Origin: an uncultured Ruminococcus sp.
GTDB lineage: Bacteria > Bacillota > Clostridia > Lachnospirales > Lachnospiraceae
NCBI GenBank assembly: GCA_900066355.1
Contig: FMEL01000002.1
Location: 62,001-126,000 of the forward strand
DNA: 64,000 nt
Direction: 5' to 3'
The translations under genes and the position numbers were made by a program. Within the stretch, counting starts at the first letter, position 1. Each line of letters starts with the position of its first letter. A model generated the notes under the pieces. That model did no database searches. It had not been told where the DNA came from and worked only from the letters and a program-made list of their open reading frames with translations. Of the stretch, positions 34,753 through 42,999 are shown piece by piece.

Positions 34753-36189
34753 CTAGTATAAAATCTCTTCTTCATTTACTTTGTCTGCATTCCGGACGAT
34801 ATGGTCATAACGGGAAAGACCGTATGAGGTGGATTTGGATGCAATGGCATATTCTTCGTTCTGATCAAGGATTTCAATCCGGCGGAATACCGAATATCCC
34901 TGATTAATGCAATAAACACCTTCGAGTACACCTACATCACTTACAACGTATTTACTCTGGTCCTTCTGGCTGACGATTACATCACCCTCGGCAAATGACT
35001 TCTTATCTACATAATAAATATATGATTTCTGGTCTTCAGGTTTGTCCGCATTATCAGCAGTGTCTTCCTCAATGCTGGCATAGATGGAAGCCTTGACAAA
35101 GGAAAGACTGTCTTTATTATCTTTGCCCTGCACCATGAAACCGATATCCTGACTGTCTTCGTTTTTTGTTGAATATTTGGAAGGAATCAGATAAAATTCC
35201 TTGGTCACAATGGAGGAAAGTGGAATCTTAAGACCGGTCACAGTATTGGTAACCAGCTCTATTTCCAGAAAACGGTCTGCTGCATAACGGATTACACCTT
35301 TGTTAAAATCAATCTTACCGTATTTGGAACCGTCAATTTCGACAATGCTGAAATCGCCGGTTTGTGTCATATCGTCTTTCAGAAATTTTACACGCACAGT
35401 ACTGCGGTCGGCAAGTTTTGCGGCCTGTTTGGCACTGAGCGGAATCATAAGACTCCAGTTTTCATCAGAAATCAGTGTATACAAGCTGTCACCGGCTGAT
35501 ACTGAATTCTGCATCTTTAAGTCTGTTTCATGGTATGCATTCTGGTCAAAATCTTCGGTGCTCAGTGAGGATACAGACTTGTTCTCATATCCGTCCATAG
35601 AGTAAAGAACGATGCCGTCCTGTTCTGCTTTACTTAGGGTCTGATTACCATAAGTTACCACACTGGGTGTGGAATCGGAAGAATCTGATGAAGAAGTTCC
35701 TCCGGTAACACCTGCATATTGAAGAATGCTGCCTTCCAGATTGTACTTAAAACTGTAGGTAGTGTTAAATTTGCTGGTATTGAAGCCTTTTGAAAAGCTC
35801 TGGAGCTGGCTTCGGATGCTGGAAAGTTCTTCGTTACTTAATTCTGTCGTGCCTTCTGTTTTTTTGGAACTGCTGATGCCGTATACTACACCGTTTGCAT
35901 TGATCTTGGAACCTTCACGGGCATAATAATTAACATAACCGCCGGTCTCCGCTTTGTGAACGGTCTCCTCACGTATAGCAAGACCGGTATACGTTTCGTT
36001 TCGGGAAAGTGGTCCTGCGATTACCAGATAGGATTCGATGTTTGAGGAAGTCAGATAAAGAATCATACTGAACAGCATATAAATAAATAATACACCAAAC
36101 AGCATGGTGCCGATATTCATGCCGAATAAGTTTTTTAGTTTTTTGAGGATACCGGAACCGGATCCGTTTTGTTTATTATTAACAGGCAA
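34753..36189 (-). CDS. HlyD-like membrane protein of the sepF cluster
   Basis: This 478-residue protein has a short cytoplasmic tail, one membrane segment (about residues 28-48) and a long extracytoplasmic part. That part contains barrel-sandwich-like segments (EETVHKAETGGYVNYYAREGSKI) and a Ser/Thr-rich loop, similar to HlyD-type adaptors. No export partner lies nearby, and relatives occur at this same place beside yggS-sepF in Clostridia, so a role in division or envelope assembly is possible; export is unproven. The start is TTG 36189, with AAGGAGGC upstream. Confidence 0.75.
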   Translation of the reverse strand: MPVNNKQNGSGSGILKKLKNLFGMNIGTMLFGVLFIYMLFSMILYLTSSNIESYLVIAGPLSRNETYTGLAIREETVHKAETGGYVNYYAREGSKINANGVVYGISSSKKTEGTTELSNEELSSIRSQLQSFSKGFNTSKFNTTYSFKYNLEGSILQYAGVTGGTSSSDSSDSTPSVVTYGNQTLSKAEQDGIVLYSMDGYENKSVSSLSTEDFDQNAYHETDLKMQNSVSAGDSLYTLISDENWSLMIPLSAKQAAKLADRSTVRVKFLKDDMTQTGDFSIVEIDGSKYGKIDFNKGVIRYAADRFLEIELVTNTVTGLKIPLSSIVTKEFYLIPSKYSTKNEDSQDIGFMVQGKDNKDSLSFVKASIYASIEEDTADNADKPEDQKSYIYYVDKKSFAEGDVIVSQKDQSKYVVSDVGVLEGVYCINQGYSVFRRIEILDQNEEYAIASKSTSYGLSRYDHIVRNADKVNEEEILY

Positions 36190-36249
36190 AAAAATGCCTC
36201 CTTTATTTTTTAATTCTCATTAAAAATCATATAAAAAGACAATACAAGT

Positions 36250-36278
36250 ATTGTAACATTTTGTGGGGTATCTGACAA
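36250..36278 (-). promoter_or_regulatory. Sigma-A promoter of the HlyD-like/yggS/sepF operon
   Basis: On the minus strand TTGTCA and TACAAT are separated by 17 bases. A dyad ACAATAC-AA-GTATTGT (36239-36254) overlaps the -10 element and could bind a regulator. Confidence 0.6.
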
Positions 36279-36323
36279 GAAAAAGGAAAAATAATTAAGG
36301 AAGAAAACAAATATATATGGAAA

Positions 36324-36338
36324 CGAACATATTTTCCG
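36324..36338. promoter_or_regulatory. Imperfect LexA-box-like sequence upstream of lexA
   Basis: CGAACATATTTTCCG matches one half of the Gram-positive SOS box (CGAAC with spacer and GTTCG) well and the other half poorly. It lies just upstream of the lexA -35, where autoregulation would be expected. Confidence 0.3.
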
Positions 36339-36347
36339 AATATCTGT

Positions 36348-36376
36348 TTGCTATTTCTGAAAGGGTATGTTATACT
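36348..36376 (+). promoter_or_regulatory. Sigma-A promoter of lexA
   Basis: TTGCTA and TATACT with a 17-base spacer lie about 40 bases before the lexA ribosome site. Confidence 0.6.
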
Positions 36377-36417
36377 TTTTTTAAAAAATAATGTTCATAT
36401 TTCTTGGAGGTGAACCT

Positions 36418-37038
36418 ATGTCATACGGTCGAATCAGTAAAAAACAGCAGGAAATTCTTGATTATATAAAAAACGAAATTCTGAACCGTGGATTTCCACC
36501 GGCAGTACGTGAAATCTGTGAGGCGGTTAATCTGAAATCCACTTCTTCGGTTCATTCACATCTGGAAGCACTGGAAAAGAATGGATATATCCGCAGAGAT
36601 GCCACAAAGCCCAGAGCAATCGAGATCATCGATGATAATTTTAATTTAGTACGCAGAGAGGTTGTCAATGTACCGCTTGTAGGTACGGTTGCGGCCGGCC
36701 AGCCGATTCTGGCAGTAGAGAATATCGAAGGTTATTTCCCGGTGCCGGCAGAATACATGCCGAATGCACAGAGCTTTATGCTGAAAGTTAAGGGAGACAG
36801 TATGATAAATGCAGGAATCTTTGATGGTGATCAGGTGCTGGTAAAGCAGCAGGCTTCGGCATCTAACGGAGATATTGTCGTAGCGCTGGTAGAAGATTCT
36901 GCTACAGTGAAGACTTTTTATAAAGAGGATGGCTATTATCGTCTTCAGCCGGAAAATGATTCTATGGATCCGATTCTGGTACATGGTGATATTCAGATAC
37001 TTGGAAAGGTATTTGGTGTGTTCCGCCTGTATCAGTAA
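36418..37038 (+). CDS. lexA: SOS repressor LexA
   Basis: LexA represses DNA-damage genes and cleaves itself when RecA is activated. The 206-residue protein has an N-terminal winged helix (AVREICEAVNLKSTSSVHSHL), a cleavage site A93-G94 in GTVAAGQP, and the catalytic pair S128 (GDSM) and K165 (ATVKTF). TTGGAGGTGA precedes ATG 36418; the in-frame ATG at 36391 is upstream of it. It is monocistronic, divergent from the sepF operon and closed by a terminator. Confidence 0.96.
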   Translation: MSYGRISKKQQEILDYIKNEILNRGFPPAVREICEAVNLKSTSSVHSHLEALEKNGYIRRDATKPRAIEIIDDNFNLVRREVVNVPLVGTVAAGQPILAVENIEGYFPVPAEYMPNAQSFMLKVKGDSMINAGIFDGDQVLVKQQASASNGDIVVALVEDSATVKTFYKEDGYYRLQPENDSMDPILVHGDIQILGKVFGVFRLYQ

Positions 37039-37080
37039 TCAGCAGATTATACTGCTGAAATTTGCATATGAAAAATTAAA

Positions 37081-37127
37081 AGACATGTCCGTAAGTCTTT
37101 GCATGACTCTGCGGGCATGTCTTTTTT
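37081..37127 (+). terminator. Rho-independent terminator of lexA
   Basis: AGACATGTCCGT and GCGGGCATGTCT form a 12-bp stem with two G-U pairs, followed by TTTTTT. Confidence 0.85.
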
Positions 37128-37162
37128 GTTGATTTGGTTTACATAATTTTATTATTGTAAAC

Positions 37163-37519
37163 CTATTTTAAAAAATCAGCAGCATCCAGTTCTTTTCCAT
37201 CTCTCCAGATTCGTTCCAGATCATAGAAAAGACGATTTTCTTCATCGAAAACATGGATGATCACATCGCCGTAATCCATCAGGATCCAGTTGGAACCACG
37301 GGTTCCTTCTACTTGTTTGGGCTCATAACCGGCTCTTCCGAGCTGTTCTTCTACATTATCGACGATTGCCTGTACCTGATTCAGGTTGTTTCCGCTTGCG
37401 ATAATGAAATAATCAGCAATTACAGATACTTCGTGAATGTCGATTACTTTGATGTCAATGGCTTTTTTGTCATCGATCGCCTTGCAGGCGATACGTACCA
37501 TTTCCTGTTCTTTATTCAT
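37163..37519 (-). CDS. rsfS: Ribosomal silencing factor RsfS
   Basis: RsfS binds ribosomal protein L14 and blocks subunit joining under starvation. The 118-residue protein has the family segments VSVIADYFIIASGNN near residue 31 and RGSNWILMDYGDVIIHVF near 74. It follows yqeK, as in most Firmicutes (nadD-yqeK-rsfS). Confidence 0.95.
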   Translation of the reverse strand: MNKEQEMVRIACKAIDDKKAIDIKVIDIHEVSVIADYFIIASGNNLNQVQAIVDNVEEQLGRAGYEPKQVEGTRGSNWILMDYGDVIIHVFDEENRLFYDLERIWRDGKELDAADFLK

Positions 37520-37558
37520 AGTTGTCTCATCCTTTCCGGTCAGACAGAAAATCAGGTA

Positions 37559-38155
37559 TTATCTGCTCTCCTGCCGTTCCTTATGTAAGGTGTCATAATA
37601 GGCAAATGCATCTTTTGTTGCAGAATCGACATCACCCGGATTTTTGTCAAGATAAGTCAGGGTATCCCGGAGAATTGCATACATACATTCATCCAGATCC
37701 TCGAAAGCAAGCTTACGGACTTCAGTCAGGTTCGGTGCTTTATTTCTCGCCGGTTCAATATAATCTGCAATATAAACAATCTTTTCGAGGGTACTCATCT
37801 CTGGCTTGCCGGTAGTATGGAATGTGATGGAAGAAAGAATTTCTTCATCAGTGATTCCGTATTTTGCACGTGCAACATAAGCTCCGAGTTTGGCATGAAG
37901 AAGAAAAGGATGTTCCTTTTCAAATGGAGTAACCGGGATATTGTGTTCTGCACACATTTTTAGTTTCTTTTTATTTGGAATGCATTTTGCGCTGTCATGG
38001 AGCAGCCCTGCAGCCTGGGCATCTTTGAGGTCATATCCGTGGACCATTGCCAGCGAGGCACAGGTAAACATAACACCGAGCGTATGCTCAAAACGATCTT
38101 CATCGAGATATTTGGAAAGTTTTTTCTGCATTTTTATAAAATCGTAATCAGCCAT
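37559..38155 (-). CDS. yqeK: YqeK-type HD-domain phosphohydrolase
   Basis: The 198-residue protein has an HD domain with H24 (RFEHTLGV), H53-D54 (LLHDSAK) and downstream histidines. YqeK of Gram-positives hydrolyses diadenosine tetraphosphate symmetrically. The start is ATG 38155, with AAGGAGCG upstream; the longer frame to 38290 lies inside nadD. It overlaps the nadD 3' end by 8 bases. Confidence 0.92.
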   Translation of the reverse strand: MADYDFIKMQKKLSKYLDEDRFEHTLGVMFTCASLAMVHGYDLKDAQAAGLLHDSAKCIPNKKKLKMCAEHNIPVTPFEKEHPFLLHAKLGAYVARAKYGITDEEILSSITFHTTGKPEMSTLEKIVYIADYIEPARNKAPNLTEVRKLAFEDLDECMYAILRDTLTYLDKNPGDVDSATKDAFAYYDTLHKERQESR

Positions 38156-38795
38156 TCGTTTCGGGCGCTCCTTCCGTAATGTGATAAATATGGTGCTCAT
38201 TGATATAGTCGGCAACTGCGTCCGGTACATAATAACGAAGGCTTTTGCCCTCCTGATGCCATTGGCGCAGCAGCTGACTGGAAATATCAATATTCATGGT
38301 GTCCAGCCGTACAAAATGACCATGATAAAGCTGTGTCAGGCGTTCTATTTCTTCAGACAGCTCTTTTATGGGTGTATGGTCTCTCGTGGCAACCACGATC
38401 GTACATGCAGCACAAATTCTCTCTGGCTTCATCCAGGTGGTGAAACTGTAAAGGGAATCTGCACCGATGATAAAGTAGTAATCGGTATCAGGGTTCTGCT
38501 TTCTGAGATTTTCAAGTGTGTGATACGTGTAAGATAAACCATGGTCATGCATCTCGATCAGAGAAAGCTCAAAATGTGGATTTCCGGAAATTGCCCGCTC
38601 TACCATGGCAACTCTCTGCTCATCGGTTGCACGGCCGGCGCGGTTACGTTTATGAGGCGGATTGCCAGCAGGCATAAACCATATTTTGTCCAACCCAAGC
38701 TGTTCGTATGTTTTTTCACCCAGAATCAGATGGCCTATATGGATCGGATCAAAAGTTCCGCCCATGATCCCGATTTTTTTTCGTCTGGTATCCAT
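38148..38795 (-). CDS. nadD: Nicotinate-nucleotide adenylyltransferase
   Basis: NadD adenylates nicotinate mononucleotide in NAD synthesis. The 215-residue protein has the nucleotidyltransferase motif GGTFDPIHIGH at residues 12-22, the NPPHKRN lysine-arginine motif near 45 and a C-terminal ISSQLLRQWHQEG in the place of the ISST/SR motif. AGGAAGGAAG lies upstream. It links NAD supply to the yhbY-obg translation cluster. Confidence 0.94.
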   Translation of the reverse strand: MDTRRKKIGIMGGTFDPIHIGHLILGEKTYEQLGLDKIWFMPAGNPPHKRNRAGRATDEQRVAMVERAISGNPHFELSLIEMHDHGLSYTYHTLENLRKQNPDTDYYFIIGADSLYSFTTWMKPERICAACTIVVATRDHTPIKELSEEIERLTQLYHGHFVRLDTMNIDISSQLLRQWHQEGKSLRYYVPDAVADYINEHHIYHITEGAPETNG

Positions 38796-38843
38796 GCGGG
38801 TTTTACTTCCTTCCTGAATATATTTGGGATAATATATGCCGGT

Positions 38844-39134
38844 TTATGGAAGAATGATTTTCTTTTTGTCTTTTTTACCTTCGCGGTAAAGAACGATTTT
38901 TCTTCCGATTACCTGAACAACTTCAGAATGTGTTCTTTCTGCAAGGACTTCTGCCATCTGACGAGGGTCATCCAGACAGTTCTGGAGAACGCTGATCTTG
39001 ATCAGTTCACGGGCTGCAAGAGCCTCATCAACGGAAGCTGTATTTTCCGGTGTCACGCTGCCCTTTCCGAGCTGCATGATCGGATCCATTTTCATCGCAA
39101 GGCTTTTCAGATATGCTCTCTGTTTACTTGTCAT
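38844..39134 (-). CDS. yhbY: YhbY/CRM-domain RNA-binding protein
   Basis: The 96-residue protein is a single CRM domain, starting MTSKQRAYLKSLA and carrying a QLGKGSVTPE segment equivalent to the GxxG loop, then IGRKIVLYR. YhbY associates with pre-50S particles. It lies directly after obg, the common order. Confidence 0.93.
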   Translation of the reverse strand: MTSKQRAYLKSLAMKMDPIMQLGKGSVTPENTASVDEALAARELIKISVLQNCLDDPRQMAEVLAERTHSEVVQVIGRKIVLYREGKKDKKKIILP

Positions 39135-39152
39135 ATTTTTACGACCTTTCTG

Positions 39153-40445
39153 TTATTTGTAATAATCAAAGTCAAAACCGTACATACGAACCGTATTGCC
39201 TTCTTCGATTCCGGCTTTTTCCAGTTCTTCAAGAATACCGCCCTCTTTCAGGAAACGCTGGAAGAAAGCAAAACCTTTTTCGGAGTCCAGATTGGTATAG
39301 CCAAGCATTTTTTCAATCTTCGGACCTTCTACAACAAAAATTTCAGGATCTTCCGGAAGTCTTTCGACTGTAAATGGAAGATTCTCTATAAACAGCTCAT
39401 CTTCAGGGAAGAATTCCTGTTCAAATACGATACGCTCGGCAGGGACACTCAGAAGAAGCTCTTTGATCGCAAAGAGAAGCTCTTTGATACCCTGTCCGGT
39501 TACTGCAGAGATCGGATAGACTTTGATACCTTTTGGTTCAAATTCTGCTTTTAATTTATCTATCGGGTTTTCATCATCACCGTCAAAAATACAGTCGACT
39601 TTGTTGGCTGCAATCAGCTGTGGTCTGGCTGCGATTTCCGGATTATATGCTTCGAGTTCGTGATTGATCTTGTAAATATCATCAATCGGATCACGGCCTT
39701 CGGTAGATGCTGCATCTACAATGTGCACCAGAACTCTGGTACGTTCGATATGACGAAGAAATTCATGACCCAGACCAATACCTTCGGAAGCTCCCTCAAT
39801 CAGTCCCGGTATATCTGCGATAACAAAACCACCGTTTGCAGTGTCAACAACACCGAGATTCGGACTTAATGTTGTAAAGTGATAATTGGCAATCTTGGGC
39901 TGGGCGTTGGTGACGCGAGACAGGAATGTGGATTTTCCGACATTTGGGAAACCTACAAGACCAACGTCTGCAATCACCTTTAATTCAAGAAGCACTTCAA
40001 GCTCCTGCGCAGGCTGTCCCGGCTGTGCATACTTCGGGACCTGCATGGTAGGAGTTGCATAATGCTGGTTGCCTTTACCACCGCGTCCGCCTTTTAAGAC
40101 AATCTGACGGCGGTTTTCACCGGACATATCAGCAATTACTTTGTGTGACTGTGCTTCCATGATTACGGTTCCTTCCGGCACTTTCAGGATGATATCATCT
40201 CCGTCTGCACCGTGGCAGCGTTTCTTGCCGCCTTCCTGACCGTCCTGTGCTTTAAATTTGTGTTTATGACGGTATTCGCCAAGTGTGTTCTGGCCTTCAT
40301 CTACTTCAAAGATCACATCACCGCCGCGTCCGCCGTCGCCGCCGTCAGGACCGCCATTGGGTACATAAAGCTCCCGGCGAAAGCTTACATGTCCGTCTCC
40401 GCCTTTTCCTGAACGGATGATGATTTTTGCTCTGTCTGCAAACAT
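39153..40445 (-). CDS. obg: Ribosome assembly GTPase Obg
   Basis: Obg is an essential GTPase acting in 50S maturation and stress control. The 430-residue protein has the glycine-rich Obg fold (residues 1-158), the G domain with GFPNVGKS near 165, DIPGLIEGA near 211 and NKVD near 283, and a C-terminal OCT domain (about 345-420). AAGGAG precedes ATG 40445; an in-frame upstream ATG at 40487 lies before it. A terminator separates it from rpmA. Confidence 0.96.
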   Translation of the reverse strand: MFADRAKIIIRSGKGGDGHVSFRRELYVPNGGPDGGDGGRGGDVIFEVDEGQNTLGEYRHKHKFKAQDGQEGGKKRCHGADGDDIILKVPEGTVIMEAQSHKVIADMSGENRRQIVLKGGRGGKGNQHYATPTMQVPKYAQPGQPAQELEVLLELKVIADVGLVGFPNVGKSTFLSRVTNAQPKIANYHFTTLSPNLGVVDTANGGFVIADIPGLIEGASEGIGLGHEFLRHIERTRVLVHIVDAASTEGRDPIDDIYKINHELEAYNPEIAARPQLIAANKVDCIFDGDDENPIDKLKAEFEPKGIKVYPISAVTGQGIKELLFAIKELLLSVPAERIVFEQEFFPEDELFIENLPFTVERLPEDPEIFVVEGPKIEKMLGYTNLDSEKGFAFFQRFLKEGGILEELEKAGIEEGNTVRMYGFDFDYYK

Positions 40446-40472
40446 ATGTCGCTCCTTATTATTTTTGGATTC

Positions 40473-40506
40473 AAAGAAAGGCTCCAAACCTGAACGATTT
40501 GAAGCC
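40473..40506 (-). terminator. Terminator after rpmA
   Basis: On the minus strand GGCTTCAAATC and GGTTTGGAGCC form an 11-bp stem with G-U pairs and a 5-base loop, followed by TTTCTTT. Obg probably also gets read-through. Confidence 0.65.
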
Positions 40507-40521
40507 TCACGCTGAACTTGA

Positions 40522-40809
40522 TTATTCTGCCTCTACCGGAACGATAGAAACCTGTTTCTTATCGCGTCCTTTTCTGGTGAATCTTACTACACCATCTGTC
40601 AGTGCAAATAATGTATAATCTTTACCACAGCCTACGTTCTCACCTGCATGAATCTTGGTTCCACGCTGTCTGTAAAGGATGTTTCCAGCTTTAACAAACT
40701 GTCCGTCTGCTCTTTTGGCACCTAATCTCTTGGATTCGGAGTCACGGCCGTTCTTTGTAGAACCAACACCTTTTTTATGTGCGAATAACTGAAGGTTCAT
40801 TTTCATCAT
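40522..40809 (-). CDS. rpmA: 50S ribosomal protein L27 with cleavable N-terminal leader
   Basis: The 95-residue protein is L27, recognised by HKKGVGSTKNGRDSESKRLG. It starts with the Firmicute-specific leader MMKMNLQLFA, which is removed by the Prp protease so that the mature tail can reach the peptidyl-transferase centre. GGGAGGTG precedes the first ATG at 40809. The gene for Prp lies directly upstream. Confidence 0.96.
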   Translation of the reverse strand: MMKMNLQLFAHKKGVGSTKNGRDSESKRLGAKRADGQFVKAGNILYRQRGTKIHAGENVGCGKDYTLFALTDGVVRFTRKGRDKKQVSIVPVEAE

Positions 40810-40813
40810 GTCG

Positions 40814-41134
40814 TTACACCTCCCTGACTTTTACTTTTAAATAACGTTTTGAATAACTATGTTCAATTTCTGTCAGACCAAGAAGTAATGAATCCATCAA
40901 AAGTGTTCCACCCTCCGAAATCGGAGCTGTAAAAGTAAAAGAAACAAAACCGTCCTTTTCTTTTGCTTTAATGGAATCCTTAGTCAGCTGTTCCAGAGAA
41001 TTGACGGTATTGATTACCAGAGCGGAAACAGCGGCACATATAATGTCCTGCCCTTCTTCTGCATAACCGGCATGTCCTTCAGAAACAAAACTGATATAGG
41101 AATTATTTTTCTTGCTGACTGTCACTGTAATCAT
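40814..41134 (-). CDS. prp: Ribosomal-processing cysteine protease Prp
   Basis: Prp cuts the leader off L27. The 106-residue protein shows the catalytic dyad H21 (EGHAGYAEEGQD) and C33 (IICAAVSAL) of the family. It lies between rplU and rpmA, the conserved rplU-prp-rpmA order, with 4 bases to rpmA. Confidence 0.95.
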   Translation of the reverse strand: MITVTVSKKNNSYISFVSEGHAGYAEEGQDIICAAVSALVINTVNSLEQLTKDSIKAKEKDGFVSFTFTAPISEGGTLLMDSLLLGLTEIEHSYSKRYLKVKVREV

Positions 41135-41146
41135 GCAAACACCAGA

Positions 41147-41452
41147 TTAAGCGTTGATCTTTTCGATTTTAACTTTTGTAAACTGCTGTCTGTGACCGTT
41201 TTTCTTGTGATATCCAGTTTTTCTTTTGTATTTGTAAACGATAACTTTTTTAGCTTTTCCGTTTTCAACTACAGAAGCGGTAACACTGGCATTAGCTACG
41301 TCAGCTCCAACTTTTAAACCTTCATTGCTAACTGCAAGAACGTTATCAAAAGTAACGGTTTCACCAGCTTCAACACCGAGTTTTTCAACTCTGATTACGT
41401 CGCCCTCGGCAACTTTGTACTGTTTACCACCTGTTGCAATAATTGCGTACAT
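41147..41452 (-). CDS. rplU: 50S ribosomal protein L21
   Basis: The 101-residue protein starts MYAIIATGGKQYKV and ends with HKKNGHRQQFTKVKI, standard L21. AGGAGGTG precedes ATG 41452; the in-frame GTG at 41461 is part of that site. It is the first gene of the rplU-prp-rpmA unit. Confidence 0.96.
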   Translation of the reverse strand: MYAIIATGGKQYKVAEGDVIRVEKLGVEAGETVTFDNVLAVSNEGLKVGADVANASVTASVVENGKAKKVIVYKYKRKTGYHKKNGHRQQFTKVKIEKINA

Positions 41453-41544
41453 CTGTGGCACCTCCTATAATCTTTACTCGCCAGATATGGTGGATGAGGA
41501 TTTATGATAAAATCTCATGCGCTTAAACCTCTCTGTGCGGCATC
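41453..41544 (-). ncRNA. Probable L21-type ribosomal protein leader
   Basis: The transcript from the promoter at 41551-41579 would carry about 92 untranslated bases, beginning GCAGATGCCGCACAGAGAGG (complement of 41526-41545) and containing a CTC/GAG-closed hairpin (complement of 41477-41498). Firmicute rplU genes commonly carry an autoregulatory leader here. I base the call on position and general look; no covariance search was made. Confidence 0.4.
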
Positions 41545-41550
41545 TGCTAT

Positions 41551-41579
41551 ATAATAGCATGGGATTTGGAATGCGTCAA
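41551..41579 (-). promoter_or_regulatory. Sigma-A promoter of rplU
   Basis: On the minus strand TTGACG and TATTAT are separated by 17 bases, with transcription expected near 41544. Confidence 0.7.
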
Positions 41580-41631
41580 GAGAGATTTTTCTTTTTTTGT
41601 AAAAAAGAATGAAAAAATGGAAAAGAGATTG

Positions 41632-41677
41632 CGAGGGGGAGGATCTCGGAGTTGCGAACGGCCGAATCTCCCCCTCG
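41632..41677. repeat. Large GC-rich hairpin between rng and the rplU promoter
   Basis: CGAGGGGGAG pairs with CTCCCCCTCG (10 bp), and a second inner stem TCGG/CCGA extends it after a small internal loop. A following CTCCCCC (+ strand) repeats the arm. The region between 41580 and 41784 holds no gene. It may terminate rng on the minus strand, though the tract after it (CAATCTCTTTT) is only weakly T-rich. Confidence 0.55.
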
Positions 41678-41784
41678 TGCTCCCCCTTTTTGGCCACCGC
41701 TGAAAAGCGAATGGCGGGTATGGGGAAGAAGATTAAATATGGAGAAAGTGTTAGTTGTTCAAAAGATTGGACGCTAAAATGAAG

Positions 41785-42999
41785 CTAAATGGTTGAAAGG
41801 CTGTGGATGTCTTCGATTACGGGGCGGCGGACTTTCTGGCGGGTCATCTCGAGGATATGAAGTGGGGTTATATCAACTGCTGTGCATTTGACGGTGTCCT
41901 TGCGCAGATGTTTTTGTAAAACATGGAAAAGTTCGTCCTGGTGGTCGGGATTCTGCATGTTGATAAAATCGATCAGGATGATGCCGGAAAGGTTCCGAAG
42001 GCGAAGCTGTCTGGCAATTTCTGCTGCTGCCTCGAGGTTGATTTTGCGGTAGGTCTCTTCTGCTTTTTTCTTACCGGTGTACTTGCCACTGTTGACATCA
42101 ATGGATACAAATGCTTCTGTCTGCTGGATCACGAGAAAACCGCCACTCTTCAGCCATATTTTTTCATGGCAGATTTCATCGATGGCGCTTTCCAGACTAT
42201 GCAGCTTATATAATGGAAGGAGTTTGTCCTGATACAAATTAAGTATTGCCAGTTTTTCAGGCTGAAATTCATTCAGATAATCAGAAATTTTTGTGTGCAT
42301 TTCCGAAATATCTGTAACAATCTCATCCAGATCTCTGCCGTAAATGTCGCGCACAGCAGAAAGATAAAAAGGCTCGGACTCATACAGAAGGCTGAAACAG
42401 GTGCGGTTTCTTCCATATACGGCAATCTTTTCGTACTGTTTCTTAAGCATATCCAGTTCATGAAAAAATTCTTCTTTGGAAGCATCGGCGGCATTTGTGC
42501 GGGCGATAAGTCCATATCCACGGTCAGGAATATTTCTTTCATCATCCAACCATTTACTCAATTTACTGCTTTCCTCTTTGGAAAGTTTGTTGGAAATTCC
42601 GATTTTGCGATTGCCTGTGGTAAGAACCAGAAATTTGCCGGAAAAATTCAGATTGGCGGTAAGCGCCGGAAGTTTGCCCTTCATGGCATCCCGGTTTATC
42701 TGTACCAGAATCTGGTCACCGGGACGAAGCGGCTGTCCTTCCCTGTGACCGTCTGCGAATATGGCATGTTCACACTGGTTCAGTGGCAGATAACCATTGA
42801 CAGAATCATTCAGGCGAACAAATGCTGCCTGAATGTTGGTTGCAATTTTTTCTACCTGTCCTACGTAAATATTATTTAAGATATTTTTTTTTCCGGAAGG
42901 TTCCAGACGAAGTTCTATGACTTTCTGATCTTTTACAACTGCGCAGACAGTACACAGAACTTCGCGAAGATACATTTCTGTAATTACAAGCTTATTCAA
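41785..42999 (-). CDS. rng: Ribonuclease E/G family protein
   Basis: The 404-residue protein has the RNase E/G layout: an S1-like domain (NIYVGQVEKIATNIQAAFV ... GYLP), then the catalytic DNase I-like domain with metal-binding aspartates in SIDVNSG near residue 300 and LIDFINMQNPDHQ near 345. It processes rRNA and degrades mRNA. TTG 42999 (MNKLVITEM) has AGGTGA upstream; GTG 43008 is an alternative. It overlaps the preceding gene by 8 bases. Confidence 0.88.
   Translation of the reverse strand: MNKLVITEMYLREVLCTVCAVVKDQKVIELRLEPSGKKNILNNIYVGQVEKIATNIQAAFVRLNDSVNGYLPLNQCEHAIFADGHREGQPLRPGDQILVQINRDAMKGKLPALTANLNFSGKFLVLTTGNRKIGISNKLSKEESSKLSKWLDDERNIPDRGYGLIARTNAADASKEEFFHELDMLKKQYEKIAVYGRNRTCFSLLYESEPFYLSAVRDIYGRDLDEIVTDISEMHTKISDYLNEFQPEKLAILNLYQDKLLPLYKLHSLESAIDEICHEKIWLKSGGFLVIQQTEAFVSIDVNSGKYTGKKKAEETYRKINLEAAAEIARQLRLRNLSGIILIDFINMQNPDHQDELFHVLQKHLRKDTVKCTAVDITPLHILEMTRQKVRRPVIEDIHSLSTI

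Noticed and set aside
41515..41697. 60-codon minus-strand frame over the GC-rich hairpin and rplU promoter
   Set aside because: It covers a promoter and an inverted repeat, has no ribosome site and no protein-like pattern.
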